Shown piece after piece: positions 9,401 to 19,100 of a stretch of 41,153 bases of DNA (its first letter is position 1; every line of letters begins with the position of its first letter). The DNA comes from an uncultured Clostridia bacterium. Its GTDB lineage: Bacteria > Bacillota > Clostridia > TANB77 > CAG-508. The notes under the pieces were generated by a model. That model ran no database searches and had not been told where the DNA came from. It saw only the letters and a list, made by a program, of their open reading frames with translations. The stretch lies in the NCBI GenBank assembly GCA_947649935.1, contig CANSTR010000001.1, forward strand, positions 70,280 through 111,432. Direction: 5' to 3'. The position numbers and the translations under genes were made by a program.

Positions 9401-12400
9401 CTAAGGCTAAATCGTTTTTGCTGTACATGTCTAAGGTCCTCTTTAACGCAGATTGATAGTCACCATTCATTTTATCTTCAGGTATGATATCACCTTTTCT
9501 TACAATAAATGTAATATCAATATACAGTGATTCGCCTTCGCTTAAATATTCATTATCTAAGTCGTTACTACTCAAGTGCAAAATGCTATATCCTGTATCT
9601 CCACTTTCGCCTTCATTTACTTGTCTGTTATTGCTAAATCTCGAACCATTTGGTCCTGCACTACCTGTATTTTTAATGTCAAGTTTCTTAGCACCTGTTC
9701 CGTCTAATGTTTCATGATTAAGTCCATTGACTCCGACTTTATTTAAATCACTTTCATTTCTTGAATATCTTGCATATACATTTGGCAATTGCTTTGTGTC
9801 CCACAATCCAGTATTCTCATTTTTGATTCTTACTGGCGTTGTTTCATTGATTGCATTTCTAAATTTGCTGTCATAATAAACCACTAGTTCGTTTAATGCT
9901 GTTTGGACTGGAATGTCTTGTCCTGTAGCCATATGTGGTTCATCATTATTAAGTACTTTATTTCGTACGCAAACTCGATACGTTACTTCTATGTTTTCCT
10001 CACTGTCTGGGGATTTGTATTCCATTAATCCACCTGACTCATCTACTTTTTCTCCATAATAATCTTCTTTTCCATAATAATCATCGTATCTATAATAGTA
10101 GTCAGATTTGTACAAGTTAAGATTATAGACACTTTCTTGTGCTAATTTATATGGATTTGCTTTTGTTTCGTAACTATCATCTGCAGAATTAGCTTGATTT
10201 TCATCAAATACATATTGCATTTCCTCGCCGTTAACTGTCGTCTTGACAGAGTATACATCTGCATCAATTGATAAGTCTACTTCTTCTCTTCTGACCAAAC
10301 TTAAGTTAACGTATTTTAAGTATTCTGTTTCTGGCTTTGGCGTAGGCGTCTTTCTATTGTAGCTTGCATATTGATTTAGGAACAATGTATTTGTATTATT
10401 TGCATCTTTACTACTAACTTCAGAGCTATTATAACTTTGCTTGATGAAACTTCTGGCCGTCATAATTCTTTCGCCTGTTGCTCTTTCATCTAATTTGCTT
10501 ACATGGTCATTTTTGGTGTATGCTAAATCATCTGTTTTTGTCAAACTATTATTATACGTTGCATTGTAAGCCATTTTTTCATGTTTTGCATCATAGCTAT
10601 TTCGTACATCATCAAATTCGTATGCATTTGAGTCGGTCATATATTCTGTCTTGCCACTGATTGGACCTGCACCTTCTGAGCGATTTGTGTAAGGCACTGT
10701 TGATGTTAAATCATCATGTCCTTGTAACCACTGTACTGCATAATTTCCGGTGCTTCCATCCAAATTTGCTGCTCCATCTGCTTCGCCTGTGTTCACTCCG
10801 CCATACACTTCTGATGCTTTGTAGAATAATCCATCGTATTCAAATTCTATGTAGTAGGCGTTATGCGTGGTTCCATTGTCTGTCTTTTTCTGACGGTCAA
10901 AGGTATAGGTTCCATCTTCCCTTGTTGTAACCGTTTTTACTTTTGTGCCATTGCTTCCGCCATCTGTTGTTTTGTATAAATGTACCACAACATCTTTTTT
11001 TACTTTATCATTTCCACTATTTTTGTAGCCATCTCGGTCGCCATCTACCCAAACTGTACCTGCCATAATTAAGTCTTTCATTTTGAAGGATACAATATCG
11101 CTGTTTTGCTTGCAGACGTTGTTTTGTAATGGAATATACACAATTCTCTTTTTCTTCTGACCATCCGTTCTAAATTCGCTATCAATTACCTTCTGGTGGT
11201 TGACATTACTTAGTTGCATTGAAACAGATGTGCTTCTGATCGTGTCAAGCGACATGTTACTTTCTATAACGTGTACATCTACATAATAGTAGATGGTTTC
11301 TCCTGGTGAAAGTAACGTTGTTGCAAGTTCATTGTCTCCTTGAATCACAACGTATTCCATTCTGTTTTCTGCTTCATTCAGAGTTGATACAAACATGTTG
11401 GTTATGTCTTGTCCATTGTTTTTCTTAATTCTAACAGTGTTCGGAATAACCTTTAGTCCTGCATCAAGCGTTTGATAGATGATATCTGGTCGCACGCGCG
11501 TTTTGTATTTACCTGGACTTCCTGTGTTGTTTTCATCTTCCTCGCTAGATGGCGCCACATTGGTTGCTACTGTTAATAATGTCATTGTCTCGTATTTTTC
11601 CACCATTTGTGGATTTGCGTCATAATTTTTGTTTGTTGTATTGTTCTCTACTTTGTAATTTCCGGTTTCTGTTGAGAACTTATGTGCTCTGTTGTAGGTT
11701 TCCATTTCGCCGTTGTATTGATTGACATATTGGTCAACTTGTAGAGAGTAGTCGTTCATTTTGTAGTGGGCTTGGTCAAATGTCACACCACCAGACCAAC
11801 TTTCTACGGCTTTGTTTTCGATTTCACCAGTTGTGTTCCAAATGATTTTGCCTTCATTGGCTTCATCTTTTGTAGACCACTTATGAATACCTGTGCTACA
11901 TGAACCGCCTGATTTACTTGCAGAAGGTGCTGTATAATCAAAAGTTTTTTTGTAAATTTCACCTTGTTTACACCAGTGACGATAAGAATATCCACAATCA
12001 TGCTCTGCATAAGTATATCCTTCTTCGTCATATGGTCCTGCATATTTCCAACCATAAGCATGTTCATAAACAATGTTTACTAAAGAAGCTTTCAACGTTA
12101 ATTTACTTACATCTACATCTTTATCATTCGAAATATTAACAATTTCCACTTTCGTTGTATTATCTGTTAATTTACATGTCGTTGATTTTCCAGATTTTGT
12201 ATAACGTGTATAATGATGGCTCCAATCATCATAGTGAACAGTCCAACAACTATACAAACTACAGAATGTTCTATGATGAGAACCTGTTTGACATTCATCC
12301 AAGGAACCAGTAATTTTTCCATTATCTTTAATTTCCGGTCTATTCTCAAATTGCCACATAACTCCTGTTCTTTGGCTTGTATTAATGTCATATTGTTGTC

Positions 12401-15400
12401 CATCAATTAAGATTTTATATTTGCTACTCTCTTGATAAATTTCCTCCGGCAATTCCAACCTCATTGTAACAGTTGCTTTATCAAATTCCGTAGTTTCTTT
12501 TCCTTGCCAACAATCAAAATTATAAGATTCTTTTGCTGTATAAGTATTATTAACTTTGATTGTGAACTCAACCCTATCTCCATATTCTGCATAGGCTTCA
12601 TCAACACCTACCTCATCTTGATAAGTTGTTTTTACACCAGTATCGCTGTTATGTTGTACTCTAGTAACTTTTACAGTTCCTGATACTTCATCTTCTGGTG
12701 TTTGTGGTATTTGTCCTTCACCAAAATAATCACTTGATGTTTTTCTCTCATCTGGTGCTTGGTTCAAATTCTTCTTCTCAATTTCTTTGCCATTTGCATT
12801 TCGAACTTTATCCAAAGTTGCCTTATTCTCGCCTTGCACTTCACCAGAATCTGATTCGATTTCAACAGTATAAGTAATTGTGGTATAGCCACCTGGTGGC
12901 ACAGGAACATCTTTAAATGTAATATTACTACTAAAGTTGATATCGCCTTCTTTCGTAAATTTTCCATCGTTACTTTCATATGAATAATGAATTTTACCTG
13001 ACTTAATGCAATCTGTTGGCAAACTATCTTTTACATCAACCACAACACCTGCTGGTTTCCAGAAAGCTGCATAAGTCCTTTTTTCTATACCCCAACTGTC
13101 TTTTCTCTTTTGTGTATTATAAACTACAATTTTGTACTGTACCTTGTTGCCGTTTTCTACCATAACTGGATTTTCTTGTTTCGTATCATCTGGCGTATTA
13201 TTTCTATAGGTTCTATCTTCTCTTTCTCCATCTGCTTCTACCTCTGCTCCAATATATGGTCCCGCAAAACTATCTTTAATCTCAACTTCATGATATGCTC
13301 CATCACTGTCTTTCGTATAAAATCTTCCGTCTTTGAAGTAACATTTTACAGTGGTTCCTGTCTGGTCTTTTATTTCTTGATATTCTCCACCAGAACCAAT
13401 CATTACACTTCCGTTTTTATCCGCTTGCAAGTAAATTTTACCATCATCAATAGCTTCGCTTGGGTCAATATGCCATTGCGTTTCTTTACCTTCTCCTGTT
13501 TTTTCAGCATATACTGCACTATATCTTTTTTCTTCTTCATTGTAGATAAAAAATGGTCCATTTTCCTCTTTACTCAAACCTGGATGCCAGTAACAAGCTA
13601 CATTGCCATTTGTATCTTTTACTTCATAAAAATACTGATGTTTGTAAGTTGACTCGTGTACAACGTTACCACTTTCGTCTGTCTTAAGTGAAGCAGCTGC
13701 ATCAGTTACATCGCTATCATCTTCCAAAGAATCGCCTTCGCCTTCTGAAGGAATAAGGCCATCTCCTATTTGATCTGTGTATGGATGATCATTTAAATAT
13801 CTTTCATAGTCAAAATACATTTTATTTTTTTGCTCTTTATTTACAATATAATCTGATACCTTTATATAAACACCTACTGACATTTCAAAATAGTAATAAG
13901 CATCTTCTGGATCACGAACTGGTTCATCTACATATTTTTCATTTACAATATATGGTAAATTTCCATGAGCTGAATCAAGTTTTATTGTTGCTTCTTTAAA
14001 CTCTCCAACTTTATTAAAATAATAATATTTTCCATCTGTTCCCTTATAACATGCTATTCCTGTACTCGCTTTTTCATAAATGATATAATACTTAGTTCCA
14101 TTTATCTCTTTAGTTTCTTCACTAACAAAAATATTTTCCATGGCACTAGTTGCTGTAAGTGGCTCTGAATTTTCAACTTCTAAATAAATGTTTGGAGCCA
14201 TTTCTGACATTCTTCTATAAATAATTGGATTAGATTCATCTGATTCCGCATCTTTATCATAGTAGTAAAAATATGATTTCATATCTGTAGCTGTTCCAAA
14301 GTCACCATCCCACGTTAGATAAATATGCTCAATCTCCCTTACTTCACCTGAATCTGACTCTATATCTTTGCTCTCTTCTCCATCTGGACCTTCTGGTTTA
14401 TCCCCACCAGTTTCACCATAATTATCTTCTTCATCTTGCATCGTTCCTGGTGTACCAGAATCTTTTGCAGCTCCTAATTCGGCTTGTGTTCCATCTACTG
14501 TGTCAATGTATTTATCCACTGTTACATAGTAATTTTTATACGTGAAAAAATCCTCTGATTTATACCTCTCTCCACAATCAATCGTTTTTCCGTTTGACGT
14601 AAACTTTTCAATTTTAGCCGTTAATCTTCTTTTTTCCTCACTATTTGCAAATTTGTCAACATTTTCTATTGTGACTTCTTTAGTAATAGAACCTCCATTC
14701 TTTCTTACTAACTCACTATCCCACAATTTACCATTTTTATTGCAACCTTTCCAAGTAACATTTTTTACGGTTACATCAGCATTTGAATTATTTGTAATTT
14801 TAATTCTAAAGGTTATGGTATCTCCCCATTCTACAACAGCTCTATCATTCCACTTTTGAGTTTCAGTCCATTTTGCTCTGTTGCTTTGTTGTAATTCTCT
14901 ATGAGGTTCATCTTCCCATACACGATGTTGGATTTCACCTTCTTTATAATGATAAGTTGCTAATCCATTTTCACCTCCCCCTTTTACATCTACAATCCAA
15001 GTGTTAATTTTAACATCTCCTGGTGGTTGTTCTATAATATCTGTTAGTATTATCTTAATTTTCACACCTTTTGTTTTCGAATATGTTTTCATTCCAGCTG
15101 ACACAGCAAGCAATGGTTGCATTTTCTTATCAGCAATCTGTTTAAAAATGCTAGCTTTCGTAATTTCATCTGCTAATACTTTTATAGATTTAAATTTAAT
15201 TGTAACGGTTATCGCCTTTTTATCTTTAATAATACCTTTGATTTTATCTCTGTCAATTACGATATTAAATTTCTCCTTTGATTTTGGAAAAGCATAATAT
15301 CCTTTTTTTCTTTTTTCTGCATTTTCATATGTAAATTTAAAATCACCATTTGTATATTTTAACGTTTTTGATTTACCATCGCAGTAAACTTTAACTGTTG

Positions 15401-16130
15401 CATCAACAATACCAGACAGTAGACCCGATCTTTTTGGTATTTCTTTAACATTAGCATAGCTATTATATTTTGTTCGATTATTCACATAACTACAATTTTC
15501 ATTATAAACTAAAGTATAGTCATTCATTTTTAGATTTTGAATCTTTAAAGCACTATCATTAACAACATAATCGACATCACTAAGATCACTATCAATCTGT
15601 GCATAGGCTCCTTCTTTTATATCTTTTTTATTCTCATTATAAACTTTGTTTGCATTCTCCATTGCCTTAAAATTATAACTTACCTGCCAAAATGGATCTG
15701 TAGCCTTTTTGTCTGTAATAATTAAGCTTGGTTTATGCCAAATATAATTCTGTATTAATGAAGTTCTATAATTACTTGAATCAGTCTTTCCACACCCAAA
15801 TAAATAAGCCATATTATTACAATTGCTTATTGTTGTATCATCCTTCTGTTCATGTTTCTTAAAAAGTACTGTTCTTGAACCATAAGCTGCTCCATGGTGA
15901 TCCAAACAATAAATTCCTGTATTAAATAATAAGTTGTAACCAAAATAAAATTTACCATCAATTGGTGTATTAGCATTATGCCTTTTTGAGCTTACTGTTT
16001 TTTGCGCTTCGTTTATTCTGTCGATTATCTTTGTTGTTCCACTATAAGCTTCTGCTGGCCTAGCAAAAGGAATCATCATAAGCATAAGCAATGCCAAAAT
16101 CAATCCTATTTTTAAACTAAATTTCTCCAT
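6438..16130 (-). CDS. Giant exported thioester-domain-like adhesin with SdrD B-like domains
   Basis: This is a 3230-residue protein. A signal peptide (cleavage likely after AEA, residue 29) precedes a domain with the hallmarks of a Gram-positive thioester domain: YCLD with Cys75, and LIQNYIW with Gln127, matching the family's [YFL]C and Q..IW motifs. Such domains bind host or other surfaces covalently. DUF11-like beta domains follow from about residue 400. A His/Cys/Trp-rich patch lies at about 1275-1410, an SdrD B-like domain (AGTVWVDGDRDG) at about 1688-1790, a Pro-rich linker at about 2315-2337 and a second SdrD-like domain from about 2342. The Pro/Asp/Gly-rich tail ends in SPPTGLKQD. SPPTG resembles a clostridial sortase motif, but no membrane helix follows. 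GGAGGTGAGTAA before the ATG overlaps the stop of the gene in front (11-base gap), so the two are co-transcribed. Function is inferred. Confidence 0.85.
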   Translation of the reverse strand: MEKFSLKIGLILALLMLMMIPFARPAEAYSGTTKIIDRINEAQKTVSSKRHNANTPIDGKFYFGYNLLFNTGIYCLDHHGAAYGSRTVLFKKHEQKDDTTISNCNNMAYLFGCGKTDSSNYRTSLIQNYIWHKPSLIITDKKATDPFWQVSYNFKAMENANKVYNENKKDIKEGAYAQIDSDLSDVDYVVNDSALKIQNLKMNDYTLVYNENCSYVNNRTKYNSYANVKEIPKRSGLLSGIVDATVKVYCDGKSKTLKYTNGDFKFTYENAEKRKKGYYAFPKSKEKFNIVIDRDKIKGIIKDKKAITVTIKFKSIKVLADEITKASIFKQIADKKMQPLLAVSAGMKTYSKTKGVKIKIILTDIIEQPPGDVKINTWIVDVKGGGENGLATYHYKEGEIQHRVWEDEPHRELQQSNRAKWTETQKWNDRAVVEWGDTITFRIKITNNSNADVTVKNVTWKGCNKNGKLWDSELVRKNGGSITKEVTIENVDKFANSEEKRRLTAKIEKFTSNGKTIDCGERYKSEDFFTYKNYYVTVDKYIDTVDGTQAELGAAKDSGTPGTMQDEEDNYGETGGDKPEGPDGEESKDIESDSGEVREIEHIYLTWDGDFGTATDMKSYFYYYDKDAESDESNPIIYRRMSEMAPNIYLEVENSEPLTATSAMENIFVSEETKEINGTKYYIIYEKASTGIACYKGTDGKYYYFNKVGEFKEATIKLDSAHGNLPYIVNEKYVDEPVRDPEDAYYYFEMSVGVYIKVSDYIVNKEQKNKMYFDYERYLNDHPYTDQIGDGLIPSEGEGDSLEDDSDVTDAAASLKTDESGNVVHESTYKHQYFYEVKDTNGNVACYWHPGLSKEENGPFFIYNEEEKRYSAVYAEKTGEGKETQWHIDPSEAIDDGKIYLQADKNGSVMIGSGGEYQEIKDQTGTTVKCYFKDGRFYTKDSDGAYHEVEIKDSFAGPYIGAEVEADGEREDRTYRNNTPDDTKQENPVMVENGNKVQYKIVVYNTQKRKDSWGIEKRTYAAFWKPAGVVVDVKDSLPTDCIKSGKIHYSYESNDGKFTKEGDINFSSNITFKDVPVPPGGYTTITYTVEIESDSGEVQGENKATLDKVRNANGKEIEKKNLNQAPDERKTSSDYFGEGQIPQTPEDEVSGTVKVTRVQHNSDTGVKTTYQDEVGVDEAYAEYGDRVEFTIKVNNTYTAKESYNFDCWQGKETTEFDKATVTMRLELPEEIYQESSKYKILIDGQQYDINTSQRTGVMWQFENRPEIKDNGKITGSLDECQTGSHHRTFCSLYSCWTVHYDDWSHHYTRYTKSGKSTTCKLTDNTTKVEIVNISNDKDVDVSKLTLKASLVNIVYEHAYGWKYAGPYDEEGYTYAEHDCGYSYRHWCKQGEIYKKTFDYTAPSASKSGGSCSTGIHKWSTKDEANEGKIIWNTTGEIENKAVESWSGGVTFDQAHYKMNDYSLQVDQYVNQYNGEMETYNRAHKFSTETGNYKVENNTTNKNYDANPQMVEKYETMTLLTVATNVAPSSEEDENNTGSPGKYKTRVRPDIIYQTLDAGLKVIPNTVRIKKNNGQDITNMFVSTLNEAENRMEYVVIQGDNELATTLLSPGETIYYYVDVHVIESNMSLDTIRSTSVSMQLSNVNHQKVIDSEFRTDGQKKKRIVYIPLQNNVCKQNSDIVSFKMKDLIMAGTVWVDGDRDGYKNSGNDKVKKDVVVHLYKTTDGGSNGTKVKTVTTREDGTYTFDRQKKTDNGTTHNAYYIEFEYDGLFYKASEVYGGVNTGEADGAANLDGSTGNYAVQWLQGHDDLTSTVPYTNRSEGAGPISGKTEYMTDSNAYEFDDVRNSYDAKHEKMAYNATYNNSLTKTDDLAYTKNDHVSKLDERATGERIMTARSFIKQSYNSSEVSSKDANNTNTLFLNQYASYNRKTPTPKPETEYLKYVNLSLVRREEVDLSIDADVYSVKTTVNGEEMQYVFDENQANSADDSYETKANPYKLAQESVYNLNLYKSDYYYRYDDYYGKEDYYGEKVDESGGLMEYKSPDSEENIEVTYRVCVRNKVLNNDEPHMATGQDIPVQTALNELVVYYDSKFRNAINETTPVRIKNENTGLWDTKQLPNVYARYSRNESDLNKVGVNGLNHETLDGTGAKKLDIKNTGSAGPNGSRFSNNRQVNEGESGDTGYSILHLSSNDLDNEYLSEGESLYIDITFIVRKGDIIPEDKMNGDYQSALKRTLDMYSKNDLALEMVAEVGGYTTKYREDYAHKGLAGHVAGLVDRDSNPSNLEHINDGQANNQGENWKRYEDDTYAVGVKIGLYPDNTPPPETPPPPGTPPPETPPPSTEPAVRRLKGMVWDDARSTTATTASGDSATPIQYIGNGQYIASDANDGKAKTNSVLNPGVNNDTPIAGVKVTLMEIAQTATGQYYEYPARYAYTWTDQYGVKHNKGEKIEFVTGTKAGNMYDGAAQGSAYEDGSYLFQNFITGYYIVRFDYGYDKNKPENIIYNGQDYKSTQYFNPKANSLNESWTTKGGNAYYQVGWKNHDNIGVKSVVNNPEVDVKKGALSVNSDNSDDFYYNKVKEALQIDNRVSDAQDDEIRRLNVNAYSEVTTTTQAQVFSETVAFAPELTQNTAMYADSTIFYVNPENGKCEDRKIDYRKAESWNLKNLDFGIEYRPEASIVLDKDISTVELVTTDGDTLLKLFFETQIQADGTEKRIINTTKSVGHENVQFIPNSGTDGKGKQGIVYINMDTDILEGAIMNVEYEFDATNHSEVDRINKNLNDIRFETVSGEGLSGIGATNKKYSPEYKVGATINPELSKQEKYRERNYSANKTASKTLQLLYYAKKDTEPFKYEPNESEFTVESDKHKYLKKLKKPYQSSGTYNNVPTGDGTKKEVTLLGTEYYGMYLGQTYYRGEVGNNDEVVDLKVDNLMDYLDNNLTFSATSNSTDNHLWSAKRSEELATVIDWSMASVKQGLVPSDVANKYYMYNVYEKYDDIGNIVKCYANNPSLLLDMNKRKEARAALVDFRKHIIYGELVDANDVKYDTKDRSNLLMSVDSNRIGNKADVSPGNKELSRFLATTKKVSPINTAKSDKTTGEINLIASKVLSAVDLEEGTSLTYGNYAEVVQYRLLTGRRTKLPDDDIRGGLIAQGPPETPPDDIGRTDPDPEPGEDTPIGREPTEPPLDDPNPIGSNRLDPDSPEGSTPIGRKEITTDSGDFTEMITISPPTGLKQD

Positions 16131-16141
16131 TTACTCACCTC

Positions 16142-19100
16142 CTATCTGTACACCTTTTTTATCCACACTTTATCTTTCCAATAACCAGTTTTCACTAAGT
16201 ATCCAAAACCTGCAATTAATGAAAGAATACTAATTCCTGTTATTGTAATCACTAAACCTTCACCCTTTTTCGCTGTCACAATCGTTTCTTGGGAAGCTAA
16301 ATTATTTTTCTTTGCTTCTACCAAACGTGTGTTACTTTCTGTATTTGCAATTTGTGCTTTGTTGCTTACAATTCCAGTATTGTCACTGCTCATTTTCTTT
16401 TGCAAAATTAATGTTACATCTTGAAAATCCTTCGCTGCAATTGTCGTATCCTTCAAGCCTGAATAATACAAGTTTCCGTCTGTTCCACGCACCCAGAATG
16501 GATTTTCCTCTTCGTTAAACATCATGCCATTTGGCAAGTAGTCAACAATGCTTGAAACCTTTCCAGCAACCGTTCCGACATTGCTTACACGAATTTTGTA
16601 TTGAATTTTCACAATGGCATTTTCCAAATCTTTTGGTTTTATCGCAAGTTTTGCCAAATCTAAATCATCATAATCGTACTCTTTTTCTTTGCCATTCACA
16701 TTCACCGTTGCTTTTGCAATACTTTGTGTAATGGTAAAATCGAATTTCTCTTTTTCAATCAACCCAATATTGACATTTTCTACATCTTGCTTACTAACGC
16801 CAATACTTTCTGTTACAGCAACACCTTCTGTTGTTTCATATGCATTTGACTTGACTTGACCTTCTACTGTTTTTGTATCATATGACGTAGTTGAGTACGT
16901 ATCTTTATCGTAATTAGAAACTAACCTATAATTCCCTTCTTCAAGTCCAGTAAAAACATAACTTCCCTCTTGGTCAGTTGTTGTTTCTTGCACAACTTTT
17001 CCGTCTTTTAATAATTGCATTTGTGCATATCCGCCATAAGAATCTTCCTCATCTTTTATGCCATTTTGATTGGTATCAATCCAAGTTGTACCTGAAATTG
17101 AGTAACCATCTTTTGATTCTTCTTTTTCTTCTTCTTCTTTTTTCGGCTTTACAATTTTAATTTTCATTTCGTCTGTTTCCATATCTGGCATATCTTCCTG
17201 TGAAATTTTCCACTTACTTTTAATCTTTTTTCCTACACAATTTTCTTTTGCAGTAGCTGTTATTGTCACTGTATAAGTTTCTCCAGCATCTAGATAAATA
17301 CTTGTGTTGACTTCTTGATCATCATAACCAAACATAGAACTTCCGCCTCCGCCAACTTTTTCTAATAATTCTGGCTCTAAATATTCAGATAACATACTTG
17401 TTACCTTAATTTCTTCTGCGTCTATTTGTCCAATATTTTCAATATTTAAGGTAATGTCTATTTCCTCTCCTGCTTGTACTTCTGCATTTTCCACATCAGC
17501 TGTTTGCGAAATTTTCAATCGAATTGCATTAATTTTCAAACTTACTTCTGAATTTGTGCCTACTGTACCATCTTCCAATTCCACTGTCACTTTAGAGCCA
17601 ACGCCTTCCGTATTTTCTTTTTTCGCTGTTTGTTTGATATATACTGTTTTTGTGACACCTGGTTCTAATGCATCAAAAATATAAACATTTTCTGTACTTC
17701 CTTCACTGGCCGTAAATTCTGAATTTTCATCGTTTATTTGTGCTATTGAATTAACATGTAATTCTTCTGGATTGGTATATTTTAATTTTACATTTTTCTC
17801 TGTTCGATTTGTTGTGTTCGTTACATTGACACGATATATCACTTCTTCTCCAACAGAAACTTCCTCTGCTGATTGACTCATTTCGATATCAAGTGGATTT
17901 GCTGTTACGATTAATTCATGCACATTACTTTTTTGTGTTAAATCATCCATCTGTGCAAAAAAGCTATTACTAATCGTTTTTCCTGCCATATTCGCTTCCA
18001 CTTTCAAACGATATGTTTCTTGCCAAGTTTCTCCTGACTTCAATTCAGCTACATTCCATTTTAATTCCGTTAAATCTCTTTGAACATATCCTTGATTTCC
18101 TGCATAACTATCGGTGCTTTTTTCGTATAATGTTGTTCCTTCTGGAATTGCATTCGTAAAAGTCAAGTTTTTCAATGGTATTCTTCCGTCATTTTTTACG
18201 TTAACTGTGTAATTCACAAATCGATTTTCTCCAACCTGTTCTTCTAAATCAGAAGTGACTTTCATACGAATTGGAATGCGTATATCTGTTTTTAATCCAA
18301 CTTTATCTGCTACAGAAGTTTCTCCGCCATTATACACAGCACCAAAACTTCCGTAAATTGCTGCATTTTCTTCCAAGTTAGCTGGAATTTCAAAGTCATA
18401 CTGATAACGCAAAGCATTTCCTGCAGCTACATTTCCGTCTACCACAATCAAGTATGTTTTTACATCACGTATATTGTCTGGTTCTGTTGTCCATGCATTG
18501 TTGCTATCTTCTAAATCTGCAGTTGCATTTTCATTTACTGAATAATAAATAGTTGCTACATTAGCATTTTTTTCATCTGCCATCACGCCAGAAACCATTT
18601 GTGTGTTAACTGTAGTTTCTAATGCTTTTCCTGTAATTGCATCATAGTTGTCCTGGAATGGTACTCTTCCCATAAAGTATACGTCGGTGCCATCATTTCC
18701 AGTATTATTAGCCACATACAATTCCATTGTCGCAATATGTGCTTCTCCACCTGTTACAAGTTTACGCAATTTTTCTCCTTGACGAATAGACTTCACATTT
18801 GCTCCTTGTCCATCATAGTTAAAAATTGCATTTGCTGTCACAAATCCGCTTGGTGCAGCATACTGAATCATTGCCACCTCAAACCCATTGGTTTCTCGCA
18901 AAATTCCCTCTGGAATATTTTGGGTAACCATCCATTTTGTTTGCGCATCATAATTCGTCACACCTTCGTTGTAATAATACATCTTGATTTGGTCTTTTCT
19001 GCTTGGCACATATTCGTCTACTGTGATGTCAGCCGTGATTAGCAAGTTGGTTCCATGTGTCAATGTGCTTTCGCTAAACTTTGTTTGCACGCCACTTAAA

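Noticed and set aside
6529..15297. Many plus-strand open frames opposite the giant adhesin gene
   Set aside because: They mirror the codon pattern of the minus-strand gene, have odd compositions (Cys/Ser/Leu- or Gly/Val-rich), and lack ribosome sites. They are shadows of one long gene.
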